Of a stretch of DNA of 64,000 nt, positions 8,930 through 17,818 are shown one piece after another. The first letter of the stretch is position 1; every line of letters begins with the position of its first letter. The notes below the pieces were generated by a model. That model saw only the letters and a program-made list of their open reading frames with translations. It ran no database searches and was not told the DNA's origin. The DNA is from Pseudoroseicyclus tamaricis (GTDB lineage: Bacteria > Pseudomonadota > Alphaproteobacteria > Rhodobacterales > Rhodobacteraceae), in contig NZ_JAAFYS010000001.1 in assembly GCF_012070395.1 (NCBI RefSeq), forward strand, positions 846,001 through 910,000, in the 5' to 3' direction. A program made the translations under genes and the position numbers.

Positions 8930-9883
8930 ATGGCGATGAGCCCCTCCTGGCAGCTGCGGCTGGTGATGGCGGGGCTGCGCCTGGGCGTCCGCCCGGCCAT
9001 CACGCTCGCCCCCAGCCCCACCCTCCTGCGCGCGGGCTTCTGGCTGGGCAGCCGCATCCTGCTGCAGGCGCCGAGCGGCGCCGCGCCGAGGCCGATCGGC
9101 TTTCGCGGCGCCGAGGGGAGGCTGGAGGCGCTCTGGCTCGGCCAGCGGCCCGAGCCGGGCCTTCCCGTGACGCTCTACCTGCACGGCGGCGGCTACATCG
9201 CCGGCAGCCCCCAGACGCACTGGAAGATGGCGGCGCGGCTGGCGCGCGCCATGCCCGTCTTCCTCCCCGCCTACCGCCTCGCGCCCGAGCACCCCGCCCC
9301 CGCCGCCTTCGACGACGCGCGCGCCGCCTTCGCCCATCTCGTCGCGGCGGGGCACGCGCCGGGGGACATCCGTCTTGCCGGGGATTCCGCCGGGGGCGGG
9401 CTGGCGCTGGCGCTGATGGCGGCGCTGGCGGAGGAGGGCACGCCGCCCGCTGCCGTTGCCGCCTTCTCGCCGATGACGGATCTTACCTTCTCCGGTACCG
9501 CGCTCCGCGAGAATGCCGCGCGCGACCCCATGTTCCCCGCCGCCCGCGCCGCGGAACTGGGGGCGATGATCCTCGGCGAGGGGCCCGGCGCGCTGCCGGC
9601 GACGGACCCGCGCCTGTCACCGCTCTACGCCACCTTTGCCGCCCCGCCGCCCCCCGTGGCCATCTGGACCTCCGACTGGGACCTGATGCGAGACGACGGG
9701 CTGCGCATGGCCGCCCGACTGCGCGAGGCGGGCGGGGCCGTGGCGCTGCGCGTGGCCAGGGCCCGGCCGCACGACTGGGCGTGGTTCGGCGACCTCGTGC
9801 CCGAGGCGATGGAGACGCTGGCCGAGGCGCGGGCCTTCCTTCTGGAGCCTAGGCAGGTGGTTCGATCTGCAGGCGAAAGCTGA
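8930..9883 (+). CDS. Alpha/beta hydrolase, hormone-sensitive-lipase-type esterase
   Basis: This 317-residue hydrolase has the HSL-family oxyanion motif HGGGY near residue 85 and the nucleophile elbow GDSAGGG. Asp of TSDWDLMRDDG and His of RPHDWAWF probably complete the triad. It likely hydrolyses short-chain esters; the physiological substrate is unknown. The start ATG lies one base after the gshB stop, so the genes are probably co-transcribed. Its last 35 bases overlap the 3' end of the convergent comM gene. Confidence 0.88.
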   Translation: MAMSPSWQLRLVMAGLRLGVRPAITLAPSPTLLRAGFWLGSRILLQAPSGAAPRPIGFRGAEGRLEALWLGQRPEPGLPVTLYLHGGGYIAGSPQTHWKMAARLARAMPVFLPAYRLAPEHPAPAAFDDARAAFAHLVAAGHAPGDIRLAGDSAGGGLALALMAALAEEGTPPAAVAAFSPMTDLTFSGTALRENAARDPMFPAARAAELGAMILGEGPGALPATDPRLSPLYATFAAPPPPVAIWTSDWDLMRDDGLRMAARLREAGGAVALRVARARPHDWAWFGDLVPEAMETLAEARAFLLEPRQVVRSAGES

Positions 9884-11360
9884 TCGCCTCGGCGATGTGG
9901 TTGCGGCCGACGGCCTCGGCCCCCGCGAGATCGGCGATGGTGCGGGCAACGCGCAGGACCCGGTGATAGCCGCGGGCGGTGAGGCCGAAGCGCTCCGCCG
10001 CGCGGACGAGAAGGTCGCGGCCATCCGCGTCGGGGGCGGCGATCTCCTCCAGCAGGCGGCCCTCGGCGTCGGCGTTCAGGCGTACCTCGCCGGAGCCGAA
10101 ACGCGCCGCCTGCCGCTCCCGCGCCGCTGAGACGCGGCCGGCGACGACCTGCGAGGTTTCGCCGTTGGAGGGCAGGTCGAGGTCACGAAAGGCGACGGGC
10201 GGGACGTCGACGCGCAGGTCGAACCTATCCATCAACGGCCCCGAGATGCGGCCGAGGTAGTCGCCACCGCAATTGGGCGCCCGGTTGCAAGCGCGGTTGG
10301 CGTCGGCGAGGTGGCCGCATTTGCAGGGGTTGGCGGCGGCGATCATCAAAAACCGGCAGGGGTAGCGGACATGCGCGGCGGCGCGGGCGATGACCACCTG
10401 CCCGGTCTCGATGGGCTGGCGGAGCGTCTCCAGCACCTGGCGGGAGAACTCCGGCAATTCGTCGAGGAAGAGGACGCCGTTGTGGGCGAGGGAAATCTCC
10501 CCGGGCGCCGCCTTGCGCCCGCCGCCGGCGATGGCGGGCATGGAGGCGGTATGATGCGGCTCCCGGAACGGGCGCGTGCGGGAGATGCCGCCCTCGGAGA
10601 GCAGGCCGGCGAGGGAGTGGATGGTGGAGGTCTCCAGCGCCTCCTGCGGCGTCAGCTCGGGCAGGATGGAGGGCAGGCGGGCGGCGAGCATCGACTTGCC
10701 GGAGCCGGGCGGGCCGACCATCAGCATGTGGTGGCGCCCGGCGGCGGCAATCTCCAGCGCCCGCTTGGCGCGCTCCTGCCCCTTCACCTCCGCGAGGTCG
10801 CGGCCGGCCGGCCCTTCCTCCACCGTGCCGGGGGCGGAGGGCTGGAGCGGGCGCTCACCGGTGAGGTGGCCGATGACCTCGCCGAGGGTGCCGGCGGCGA
10901 TGACCTCCGCCGCGCCGACCCAGGCGGCCTCCGGCCCCGTCTGGCGGGGGCAGAGGAGGCCGAGCCCTTCGGCCGCGGCGGCCATGGCGGCGGGCAGGGC
11001 GCCGGCGACGGGGGCGAGCGTGCCGCTGAGGGCAAGCTCGCCGATGGCGACGCGCGCCTCCACCGCCTCCGTCGGGACGACATCGAGCGCGGCGAGGACC
11101 GCGAGGGCGATGGGCAGGTCGAAATGGGCGCCTTCCTTGGGGAGGTCGGCAGGCGAGAGGTTGATGACGATGCGCCGGGAGGGCAGGGCCACGGCGAGGG
11201 CGCCGAGCGCGGCGCGCACCCGCTCCTTCGCCTCGCTGACCGCCTTGTCGGGCAGGCCGACGATGGAGAAGGCCGGCAGGCCCGGTGCCAGGGCGCATTG
11301 TACCTCGACCAGCCGCGCCTCCACACCCTCGAAGGCCACTCCGTAGGCCCGCGCCACCAT
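9849..11360 (-). CDS. comM: YifB / ComM-family Mg-chelatase-like AAA+ ATPase
   Basis: This 503-residue protein has the three-part ComM architecture. An N-terminal Lon-protease-like domain begins ARAYGVAFEGVEARLVEVQ. A central AAA+ module has Walker A GPPGSGKSML and Walker B LFLDELPEF. A C-terminal Mg-chelatase domain ends in the HIAEAISFR segment. ComM is a hexameric helicase that promotes branch migration during natural transformation in some gammaproteobacteria; whether it does so here is inference. The convergent overlap with the esterase gene is 35 bases. Confidence 0.93.
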   Translation of the reverse strand: MVARAYGVAFEGVEARLVEVQCALAPGLPAFSIVGLPDKAVSEAKERVRAALGALAVALPSRRIVINLSPADLPKEGAHFDLPIALAVLAALDVVPTEAVEARVAIGELALSGTLAPVAGALPAAMAAAAEGLGLLCPRQTGPEAAWVGAAEVIAAGTLGEVIGHLTGERPLQPSAPGTVEEGPAGRDLAEVKGQERAKRALEIAAAGRHHMLMVGPPGSGKSMLAARLPSILPELTPQEALETSTIHSLAGLLSEGGISRTRPFREPHHTASMPAIAGGGRKAAPGEISLAHNGVLFLDELPEFSRQVLETLRQPIETGQVVIARAAAHVRYPCRFLMIAAANPCKCGHLADANRACNRAPNCGGDYLGRISGPLMDRFDLRVDVPPVAFRDLDLPSNGETSQVVAGRVSAARERQAARFGSGEVRLNADAEGRLLEEIAAPDADGRDLLVRAAERFGLTARGYHRVLRVARTIADLAGAEAVGRNHIAEAISFRLQIEPPA

Positions 11361-11521
11361 AGGTTCCCCATCCGTTACCTCGGGCGAGGGTGCGGCAGGG
11401 GTGGTTTAGGAAAGGTAAACGAGCCTTTGCGCGAGGAGGCGGGGGGCGCAGCGCCGGGCACGCCTCCCGCCCACCCACCCCGGCGCGCCCGGCGCTGCTG
11501 GCGCGGGGGGACGGGCGTGGG

Positions 11522-11580
11522 AGGGGGCTCTGCCCCCGCCTGCGGCCCCCCGGAGGTATTTGGAAAAGGGCGAGAGGGGG
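11522..11580 (-). repeat. Family II intergenic repeat, reverse orientation
   Basis: Read on the minus strand this is CTCGCCCTTTTCCAAATACC, CTCCGGGGGG, then a GC hairpin. The hairpin is GGGGGC (11523-11528), loop TCT, GCCCCC (11532-11537) on the plus strand. It sits just downstream of the glutathione S-transferase stop in the 238-base gap before comM, the position of a transcription terminator. Confidence 0.65.
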
Positions 11581-11598
11581 CGGAGGCCCTGGGCCACC

Positions 11599-12279
11599 TC
11601 AGGCGGGCCAGGGGGCTTCGGGCAGGTCCTGCTGGTAGGGGAGGCAGTCGTAGTGCGTCGCCTGGCCCTCGGCGCGCCATTGACGCAGGTGCGGCTCTCG
11701 CAGGTGCGCGGAGACATAGGCGGCGGCCACGGGGCCGACCGGCAGGGCATAGGTGGCGATGCGGGTGGCGACGGGGGCGTAGAAGACATCCGCCAGCGAG
11801 TAGCGGCCGAAGAGCCAGGGGCCGGCGCTGCCATGGCGTTCCCGCGCGAGGGACCAGAGCTGCTCGAGGCGCGCGAGGTCCGCCAGCACGTCGGAGGAGG
11901 GGGAGAAACCCTCCCATGCGTGGCGCAGGTACATGGGGCAGGCGCTCCGCAGGGCCGCGAAGCCGGAGTGCATCTCGGCGGTGATGGAGCGGGCGAAGGC
12001 GCGGGCGACCGGGTCCTCCGGCCAGAGGCCCGCGTCCGGGTGACGCTCGGCGAGGGTTTCGGCCATGGCGAGCGTGTCGAAGACGACGTGGCCCTCTGGC
12101 GTGATCATCGCCGGGACGAGCCGGGCCGGGGCGGCGGCGGCGAGGTCCTCCGCCATGGTGCCGGCGTAGAGGCCGACCTCCGTCACGCGGAGGGGAATGT
12201 CGAAGGCGGCGAACATCAGCCAGCCGCGCAGCGACCAGCTGGAGAAGGAGCGGTCGCCGATGAAGAGCTCGTAGGTCAT
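11599..12279 (-). CDS. Glutathione S-transferase family protein
   Basis: This 226-residue cytosolic GST has a thioredoxin-like N-terminal domain starting YELFIGDRSFSSWSLRGWL. The Ser-Ser/Trp stretch is the usual place of the glutathione-activating residue in zeta/beta-like bacterial GSTs. An all-helical C-terminal domain contains GPWLFGRYSLADVFYAPV, the N-capping box region. The likely role is conjugation or reduction with glutathione; the substrate is unknown. It is separated from the phosphatase gene by 77 bases on the same strand. Confidence 0.88.
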   Translation of the reverse strand: MTYELFIGDRSFSSWSLRGWLMFAAFDIPLRVTEVGLYAGTMAEDLAAAAPARLVPAMITPEGHVVFDTLAMAETLAERHPDAGLWPEDPVARAFARSITAEMHSGFAALRSACPMYLRHAWEGFSPSSDVLADLARLEQLWSLARERHGSAGPWLFGRYSLADVFYAPVATRIATYALPVGPVAAAYVSAHLREPHLRQWRAEGQATHYDCLPYQQDLPEAPWPA

Positions 12280-12356
12280 GGGGTCTCCCGGGGTTGTCCG
12301 TCGCAGGCTAGCGGCGCCGGGAGATCACGGGAAACGATGAATACTGCTGGCGCCCA

Positions 12357-12932
12357 TCACGCCGCGTGATTGACGCGCAGCACCTCCGGCGGCGCCCGGC
12401 GCAGGGTGGTGACGGAGAGCGGCGCGATGTTCTGGGCTATTGCGTCGAGCGGTGAGAGGCCGGCGGCGCGGGCGTATTGGGTGAGGATCGTGCCGATATG
12501 GGCGACGGCGATGAAGGTGGCGCCGGGATGCGCGGCCTCCAGCGCCGCGACGGCCGCCTCGACGCGGGCGGCAGCGGCGTTCCAGCTCTCGCCCTCCGGC
12601 GGGGAGTGGGGACCCGGATCCTCCCAGTAGGCGCGGGAGAGATCGGGCCAGCGGGCGGCGATGGTGTCGAACGTCTGGCCGTCCCAGGCGCCGAAGTCGA
12701 ACTCGCGCAGGGCCGGCTCGTCGGGAAGGCGGGTGCGGCCGGCGACGGCGAGCGCGTCCGCCGTGGCGGAGGCGCGGGTGAGGTCGGAGGCGACGAGGAG
12801 CGCGCCCTCCGGCAGTACGGCGTTCAGCCGGGCGAGAGCGGCGACGTCAGATAGATCCGCCGGCACGTCGCGCCATCCGGTGAAGGCCTTCTGGTGCGTC
12901 GGCCCGTGGCGGACCCAGTGCCACGTGCTCAT
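12357..12932 (-). CDS. Histidine phosphatase family protein, possibly CobC-like
   Basis: This 191-residue protein has the N-terminal catalytic RHG motif (HWVRHGPTHQKAF) and a second active-site His in AVAHIGTI, the signatures of branch 1 of the histidine phosphatases (phosphoglycerate mutase fold). Its start overlaps the cobU stop as ATGA, so the two are translationally coupled. That context suggests alpha-ribazole phosphatase (CobC) in cobalamin nucleotide-loop assembly. The family has many substrates, so the specific role is inferred from context only. Confidence 0.85.
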   Translation of the reverse strand: MSTWHWVRHGPTHQKAFTGWRDVPADLSDVAALARLNAVLPEGALLVASDLTRASATADALAVAGRTRLPDEPALREFDFGAWDGQTFDTIAARWPDLSRAYWEDPGPHSPPEGESWNAAAARVEAAVAALEAAHPGATFIAVAHIGTILTQYARAAGLSPLDAIAQNIAPLSVTTLRRAPPEVLRVNHAA

Positions 12933-13438
12933 TTCAGCCTCAGCGGCAGGCCGGCCCAGACGGCGATGGCCTCGTCCGCCGCCGCCGCGAGGCGCTGGTT
13001 GAGCCGGCCCTGCGCCTCGCGGAAGGCGCGGGCGAGGGCATTGTCCGGCACCGGGGAGAGGCCGATCTCGTTGGTGACGATCGTCACGCGGGCGGGGCAG
13101 GCGACGAGTGCGGCCAGCAGACGCTCCTCCGCGGCCTCCAGATCGTCACCGGCGAGGAGGCGGTTCGTCAGCCACATGGTTGCACAATCGATGAGCATGG
13201 CCTCGCCGGGTGCGGCAGACTGTAGCGCCTCCTCCAGCCTGTGCGGCGCCTCAACCTCTCGCCAGCTATCGCCCCGCCGGGCGCGATGAGCGCGGATTTT
13301 ATCCGACATTTCAGCATCATGCGCTTCCGCCGTCGCCACGTAGACGGGGCGGCCGCCGTCTTGCAGCACCCGCCGCTCGGCATGGGCGGACTTGCCGGAG
13401 GCGGCGCCTCCGATCACCAAAGTCAGGGTCTCGGCCAT
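12929..13438 (-). CDS. cobU: Adenosylcobinamide kinase / adenosylcobinamide-phosphate guanylyltransferase
   Basis: CobU (CobP) phosphorylates adenosylcobinamide and then transfers GMP to it, late in cobalamin assembly or salvage. The 169-residue protein has the P-loop GGAASGKSAHAE at its start and TNEIGLSPVPDNALARAFR near the end, both diagnostic. ATG at 13438 places the P-loop at the N-terminus as in the family; a start at 13543 would add 35 unrelated residues. It overlaps the following phosphatase gene by 4 bases. No cobalamin riboswitch is recognisable upstream. Confidence 0.95.
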   Translation of the reverse strand: MAETLTLVIGGAASGKSAHAERRVLQDGGRPVYVATAEAHDAEMSDKIRAHRARRGDSWREVEAPHRLEEALQSAAPGEAMLIDCATMWLTNRLLAGDDLEAAEERLLAALVACPARVTIVTNEIGLSPVPDNALARAFREAQGRLNQRLAAAADEAIAVWAGLPLRLK

Positions 13439-13532
13439 TTTCTCCCGAACCGTTCCGCCTCTCGCGCGTTTGACAATCGACAATGGCGCCACAGGAGAGG
13501 AAGGGCCAGCCCCGGCTGGCTGAACAGAGCAG

Positions 13533-14411
13533 ATGGCACACAAAGATCCCGATCACGACCTCAAGGACGAGGCGCTGCGCGCCGAATGGCTCGACGCCGA
13601 GACCGAATTCGACCTCGCCCGCCGCTGGCGTGACCACCGGGATGAGCGGGCGTTGCACCGGCTCACGACGGCCTACTTAAGGCTCGCGATCTCGGTGGCA
13701 AGCCGCTACCGCCGCTACGGCGCTCCGATGGCCGATCTGGTGCAGGAAGCGTCGCTCGGCCTCATGAAGGCCGCCGAGAAATTCGACCCCGAGCGGGGGC
13801 TGCGCTTCTCGACCTACGCGATATGGTGGATCCGCGCCTCGGTGCAGGATTACGTCATGCGCAACTGGTCGCTGGTGCGCACCGGCTCCACCGCCTCGCA
13901 GAAGTCGCTGTTCTTCAACCTGCGCCGCGTCTCTGCCGAGATCGACGCCGATGCCGCCTCCGAGGGGCGCGAGGTCTCGCCGAACCAGCGGGCCGACGCA
14001 ATCGCCACGGCGCTGGGCGTGCCGAAGCGCGATGCGGAGATGATGATGGGCCGGCTGGCCGGCTCCGACTTCTCGCTCAACGTCGCCCAGGGCGGCGACG
14101 AGGAGGGTGGCCGCGACTGGATCGAGACCATCCCCTCCGATGGAGAGGACCCGGAGACAGAGGTCTCCGGCCGGCAGGGGCTGCAGGCGCTGCAGAAGTG
14201 GCTGACGGGCGCGATGAGCGGGCTCAGCGAGCGCGAGCGCTTCATCCTGCGCGAGCGCCGGCTGACGGAAGACCCGCGCACGCTGGAGAGCCTCGGCGAG
14301 GAGCTGGGCCTGTCCAAGGAGCGGGTCCGCCAGCTCGAGGCCGGCGCTTTCGGCAAGATGCGCCGCGATCTCGAGGCGAAACAGCCGGGCCTGCGCGACC
14401 TGCTGCACTGA
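13533..14411 (+). CDS. rpoH2: RNA polymerase sigma-32 family factor RpoH2
   Basis: This 292-residue group 3 sigma factor has region 2 (DLVQEASLGLMKAAEKF, then LRFSTYAIWWIRASVQDYV), the RpoH box QKSLFFNLR just after it, and region 4 with LGLSKERVRQLEAGAFGKM. In Rhodobacter, RpoHII controls photooxidative and general stress genes under RpoE. The coaBC-dut neighbourhood and its divergence from RpoHI fit the second paralogue, but with one copy visible the RpoH1/RpoH2 assignment is inferred. It diverges from cobU across 94 bases. Confidence 0.9.
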   Translation: MAHKDPDHDLKDEALRAEWLDAETEFDLARRWRDHRDERALHRLTTAYLRLAISVASRYRRYGAPMADLVQEASLGLMKAAEKFDPERGLRFSTYAIWWIRASVQDYVMRNWSLVRTGSTASQKSLFFNLRRVSAEIDADAASEGREVSPNQRADAIATALGVPKRDAEMMMGRLAGSDFSLNVAQGGDEEGGRDWIETIPSDGEDPETEVSGRQGLQALQKWLTGAMSGLSERERFILRERRLTEDPRTLESLGEELGLSKERVRQLEAGAFGKMRRDLEAKQPGLRDLLH

Positions 14412-14436
14412 GCGCGGATCTCTGGACCCGGGGGCC

Positions 14437-14454
14437 GGAAACCATGTGGTTTCC
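14437..14454 (+). terminator. Hairpin after rpoH2
   Basis: GGAAACCA (14437-14444) and TGGTTTCC (14447-14454) form a perfect 8-bp stem 26 bases after the rpoH2 stop, inside a larger GC-rich inverted region (CGGGGGCC before it and GCGCCCGG after). There is no T-run, so it may end transcription inefficiently or act as an mRNA 3' stabiliser. Confidence 0.45.
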
Positions 14455-14526
14455 GCGCCCGGCCCGGGCCGGATTGCCCCGGGCGGGCGGAGCGCCTAGG
14501 CTCGCGGCCGTTCCCCGGAGGCGCCC

Positions 14527-15750
14527 GTGCTCGCAGGCCGACATATCCTTCTGATCATCGGCGGCGGCATCGCCGCCTACAAGGCGCTGGAGCTGATCCG
14601 GCGCCTGCGCGATTCCGGCGCTGCCGTGACGCCGGTGATGACTCGCGCGGCGGCGGAATTCGTCACGCCCCTCTCCGTCGGCGCGCTGGCGGGGCGCGAG
14701 GTGATCACGGAGCTATTCGACCTCTCACAGGAGGCGAAGATGGGCCATATCGAGCTCTCGCGCGCCGCCGATCTGGTGGTGGTGGTCCCCGCGACGGCGG
14801 ACCTGATGGCGAAGATGGCGGGCGGCCATGCCGATGACATGGCCTCGACGCTGCTCATGGCGACGGACAAGCGGGTGCTGATCGCCCCGGCGATGAACGT
14901 GCGGATGTGGGAGCATCCGGCGACGAAGCGCAACGAGGCCACCCTCAGGGGCGATGGCATCCTCTTCGTCGGCCCCGACGACGGCGCCATGGCCTGTGGT
15001 GAGTTCGGCCCCGGCCGCATGGCGGAGCCGGCGGCGATCCTCGCCGCCATCGACGCGGCGCTGAAGATCGGGCCGCTGAAGGGGCGCCACGTGCTCGTCA
15101 CCTCCGGCCCCACCCATGAGCCGATCGACCCGGTGCGCTACATCGCCAACCGCTCCTCCGGCGCGCAGGGCGCCGCCATCGGCGCGGCGCTGGCTGCGCT
15201 GGGCGCCGACGTCACCTTCGTCACCGGCCCGGCTGAAGTGCCGCCGCCGCTTGGCGTGCGCGTGGTCAGGGTCGATACCGCCGCCGAGATGCTCGCCGCC
15301 TGCGAGGCCGCCCTGCCGGCCGATGCCGCCATCTGCGCCGCCGCCGTGGCGGACTGGCGGGTGGAGGGCGCCTCGGGCCAGAAGCTCAAGAAGGCCCCCG
15401 GCGCCCTGCCGCAGCTGCAGCTAGCCGAGAACCCCGACATCCTCGCACGCCTCTCCGCCCCCGGCCCGCGCCGGCCCCGTCTCGTCATCGGCTTCGCGGC
15501 CGAGACGGAGAGGGTGGCCGAGCACGCCACCGCCAAGCGCGAGCGGAAGGGCTGCGACTGGATCCTCGCCAACGACGTCTCCCCCGGCACCGGCATCATG
15601 GGCGGCACCGAGAACGCCGTGACGCTGATCACCGGCGCGGGGGCGGAGGACTGGCCGCGCATGACCAAGGCCGAGGTGGCGCGCAAGCTCGCGAGCCGGC
15701 TGGCGGAAGCGCTGGAGGAGGGGGCGGATGCCTCCGGCGGGAGTATTTGA
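14527..15750 (+). CDS. coaBC: Bifunctional phosphopantothenoylcysteine decarboxylase / phosphopantothenate-cysteine ligase
   Basis: CoaBC couples phosphopantothenate to cysteine and decarboxylates the product in coenzyme A synthesis. The 407-residue protein has the N-terminal flavoprotein (CoaC) domain with [33 protein letters not shown], and the active-site Cys in [12 protein letters not shown]. The C-terminal CoaB domain has [20 protein letters not shown]. The start is a GTG at 14527. Its 3' end runs into a pair of Family II repeats before dut. Confidence 0.97.
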   Translation: MLAGRHILLIIGGGIAAYKALELIRRLRDSGAAVTPVMTRAAAEFVTPLSVGALAGREVITELFDLSQEAKMGHIELSRAADLVVVVPATADLMAKMAGGHADDMASTLLMATDKRVLIAPAMNVRMWEHPATKRNEATLRGDGILFVGPDDGAMACGEFGPGRMAEPAAILAAIDAALKIGPLKGRHVLVTSGPTHEPIDPVRYIANRSSGAQGAAIGAALAALGADVTFVTGPAEVPPPLGVRVVRVDTAAEMLAACEAALPADAAICAAAVADWRVEGASGQKLKKAPGALPQLQLAENPDILARLSAPGPRRPRLVIGFAAETERVAEHATAKRERKGCDWILANDVSPGTGIMGGTENAVTLITGAGAEDWPRMTKAEVARKLASRLAEALEEGADASGGSI

Positions 15751-15840
15751 AAAAGGGCGAGAGCCAAGAAGGCAGATTCACCTGGCCCGAAATACGTCGG
15801 GGGTGAGGCCGCAGGCCGAGGGGGCAGCGCCCCCTGATGA
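15728..15840. repeat. Pair of Family II repeats, opposite orientations
   Basis: Two elements meet between coaBC and dut. The first (15728-15762) is reversed, reading CTCTCGCCCTTTTTCAAATA then CTCCCGCC on the minus strand, and overlaps the last codons of coaBC. The second (about 15780-15834) is forward, with core CTGGCCCGAAATACGTCG and hairpin GGGGGC (15820-15825), loop AGC, GCCCCC (15829-15834). Confidence 0.6.
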
Positions 15841-15850
15841 CGGGAGTCAC

Positions 15851-16318
15851 ATGGACATCACGGTGAAGATCATCTGGGACGAGGGCGCCGACACCGGCCT
15901 GCCTCTGCCCACCTACGAGACGGCCGGCGCGGCCGGCGCCGACCTGCGTGCCAACCTCGCGGAGGAGGCGCGGGAGGAGGGCGTGGACCTCGCTCCCGGC
16001 GAGCGGATGCTGATCCCGACGGGGCTGCGCGTGGCGGTGCCGGAGGGCTACGAGCTGCAGGTGCGGCCCCGCTCGGGGCTGGCGCTCAAGCATGGGCTGA
16101 TGGTGCCGAACACGCCGGGCACCATCGACAGCGACTACCGGGGGCCGCTGGGGGTGATCCTGCTCAACGCCGGGTCGGAGCCCTTTCGGGTTACGCACGG
16201 GATGCGCGTCGCCCAGGCGGTGCTGGCGCCGGTGACGCGGGCCGAGTTCCGCATCGTCGAGACGATGGAGGAGACGGAGCGCGGCGCCAGCGGCTTCGGC
16301 TCCACGGGAACGGGCTAG
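15851..16318 (+). CDS. dut: dUTP diphosphatase
   Basis: Dut hydrolyses dUTP to dUMP, keeping uracil out of DNA and feeding thymidylate synthesis. The 155-residue trimeric dUTPase shows its conserved motifs in order: [37 protein letters not shown], and the C-terminal P-loop-like GASGFGSTG that closes over the active site. The ATG at 15851 begins the family fold; an earlier in-frame ATG would read through the upstream repeat. The next gene starts 3 bases after the stop. Confidence 0.98.
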   Translation: MDITVKIIWDEGADTGLPLPTYETAGAAGADLRANLAEEAREEGVDLAPGERMLIPTGLRVAVPEGYELQVRPRSGLALKHGLMVPNTPGTIDSDYRGPLGVILLNAGSEPFRVTHGMRVAQAVLAPVTRAEFRIVETMEETERGASGFGSTGTG

Positions 16319-16321
16319 GCG

Positions 16322-17404
16322 ATGCTCTTCGTCCTCTTCCTCGCTCTGGTGCTCTGGGGGCTGGGGCTGATCCTCGGCGCCAGCCGGCAGGCGCGGCTGG
16401 TGATGCTGGGCGTGCTGATCGGGGCGGTCCTGGTGATCCAGGTGGCGCTGCCGGCAGCGCACCCGCTGCGGGTGGCGACCGGGGGCGACGTGCGGCTCTG
16501 GCTGCTGGTGATCGCGGGGCTGGCGATCGCCGCCGTCTACCGGGCGGGCCTGCGCTGGCTCCGGGCGCGCGCCCGGCCGGCGCCGGTGGCCGCACCTGCG
16601 GCCGTGCCAGAGGAGGAGGCCGCGCCGGATCGTACGGCGCCCTTCGCGGAGGCGGAGCTGACCCGCTACGCGCGGCACATCATCCTCAAGGAGATCGGCG
16701 GGCCGGGGCAGCGGCGGCTGAAGGAGGCCTCGGTGCTCGTCGTCGGGGCCGGCGGCCTCGGCGCGCCGGCGCTGCAATATCTCGCGGCGTCGGGCGTCGG
16801 GCGGATTGCCATTGCGGACGGAGACGTGGTGGAGGAGACCAACCTGCAGCGGCAGGTGATCCACACCGAGGCGATGGTCGGCCGCCCGAAGGTGGAGAGC
16901 GCGGCGGCGGCGCTGCGAGCCTTGAACCGCCACGTGGAGGTGGTGCCCATCGCCGAGCCGGTGACGGAGGAGAACGCCGCCGATCTGATCGCCGGCCATG
17001 ACCTTGTCCTGGACGGGACGGACAGTTTCGCCACCCGCTACGCCGTCAACGCCGCCTGCGTCGCGGCGCGCGTGCCGCTGATCGGCGCGGCGCTGACGCC
17101 GTGGGAGGGCCAGATCTCGCTCTGGCACCCGGCGGCGGGCGGCCCCTGCTACCGCTGCGTCTTCCCAGAGGCGCCGGCGGCCGACCTCGTCCCCTCCTGC
17201 GCCGTGGCCGGCGTGGCAGCGCCGCTGCCGGGGATCCTCGGCGCCATGATGGCCATGGAGGCGGTGAAGCTGCTGACAGGCGCGGGGGAGACCCTGCTGG
17301 GGCGGCTGATGATCTACGACGGCCTCTACGCGGAGAGCCGGGTGATCCGGGTGCAGCGGCGGACGGAGTGCCCGGTGTGCGGGGAGGTGGCGGCGGCGGG
17401 CTAA
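16322..17404 (+). CDS. MoeB/ThiF/HesA-family adenylyltransferase with N-terminal membrane segments
   Basis: The C-terminal 250 residues are an E1-like enzyme that adenylates a sulfur-carrier C-terminus (MoaD or ThiS). They contain GAGGLGAPALQYLAASGVG for ATP, NLQRQVIHT, DGTDSF, the catalytic-Cys region PSCAVAGVAAPLPG, and zinc cysteines in PCYRC and CPVCG. The N-terminal 110 residues are unusual: two hydrophobic segments (about 1-22 and 27-42), another near 59-72, then a Pro/Ala/Glu linker. The protein is 360 residues against about 250 for MoeB. The enzyme is probably membrane-tethered. MoaA is encoded 7 kb away. MoeB and ThiF cannot be separated by eye. Confidence 0.88.
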   Translation: MLFVLFLALVLWGLGLILGASRQARLVMLGVLIGAVLVIQVALPAAHPLRVATGGDVRLWLLVIAGLAIAAVYRAGLRWLRARARPAPVAAPAAVPEEEAAPDRTAPFAEAELTRYARHIILKEIGGPGQRRLKEASVLVVGAGGLGAPALQYLAASGVGRIAIADGDVVEETNLQRQVIHTEAMVGRPKVESAAAALRALNRHVEVVPIAEPVTEENAADLIAGHDLVLDGTDSFATRYAVNAACVAARVPLIGAALTPWEGQISLWHPAAGGPCYRCVFPEAPAADLVPSCAVAGVAAPLPGILGAMMAMEAVKLLTGAGETLLGRLMIYDGLYAESRVIRVQRRTECPVCGEVAAAG

Positions 17405-17424
17405 GGATCCTCAGGATACGCCCG

Positions 17425-17650
17425 GGCTCTTCCCCCGCCCGGAATGAAGCCGAAGGCGTCGGGCGAGCGCCTGCCCGTCCCGGCGGGTTTGCGCTCTGGT
17501 GAAGCTGGGCGCCTTGCTCGGATAGAGGAGGGGCTTGGCTGGCATAAAGCGCTGCAGCGGCCCGGTCGGAACGCCACCCCGCAGTCAGGCGCTCGCCCGG
17601 CGCTCGGGCGTGGCAAGGGGAAAGGCGGGGTGGGTGCGCTGGAAACCCAT
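17425..17650. repeat. Family I composite repeat, copy 2 (subtype B)
   Basis: This copy fills about half of the 414-base gap between the MoeB-like gene and the ABC binding-protein gene. The inverted pair TCGGGCGAGCGCCTG (17459-17473) and CAGGCGCTCGCCCGG (17586-17600) are the outer arms. The spacer has GGCTTGGCTGGCATAAAGCG, and a degenerate GGTGGG...CCCATC palindrome ends it. The remaining roughly 170 bases before the ATG at 17819 should hold the ABC operon promoter, but none is recognisable. Confidence 0.75.
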
Positions 17651-17818
17651 CACCGGGCCACGGCACCGCAAAAAGTTGATCGCCCGCCGAACGCTGCCGT
17701 CCCGGCCGGCCCAGACCGTGCCCGCTCACCCACCACCAGCCCGACCGCCCCTTGCCTTGCCGCCGCCGGCGGCCATACTCCCGCGCCAATGCCTGACCTC
17801 AACAGGGAGTCCCCGACC

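Noticed and set aside
13469-13474. TTGACA upstream of rpoH2
   Set aside because: No -10-like hexamer stands 16-18 bases downstream, so it is not called as a promoter.
13439-13532. Cobalamin riboswitch near cobU
   Set aside because: No B12-box-like sequence is seen in the 94-base gap, which is too short for the element.
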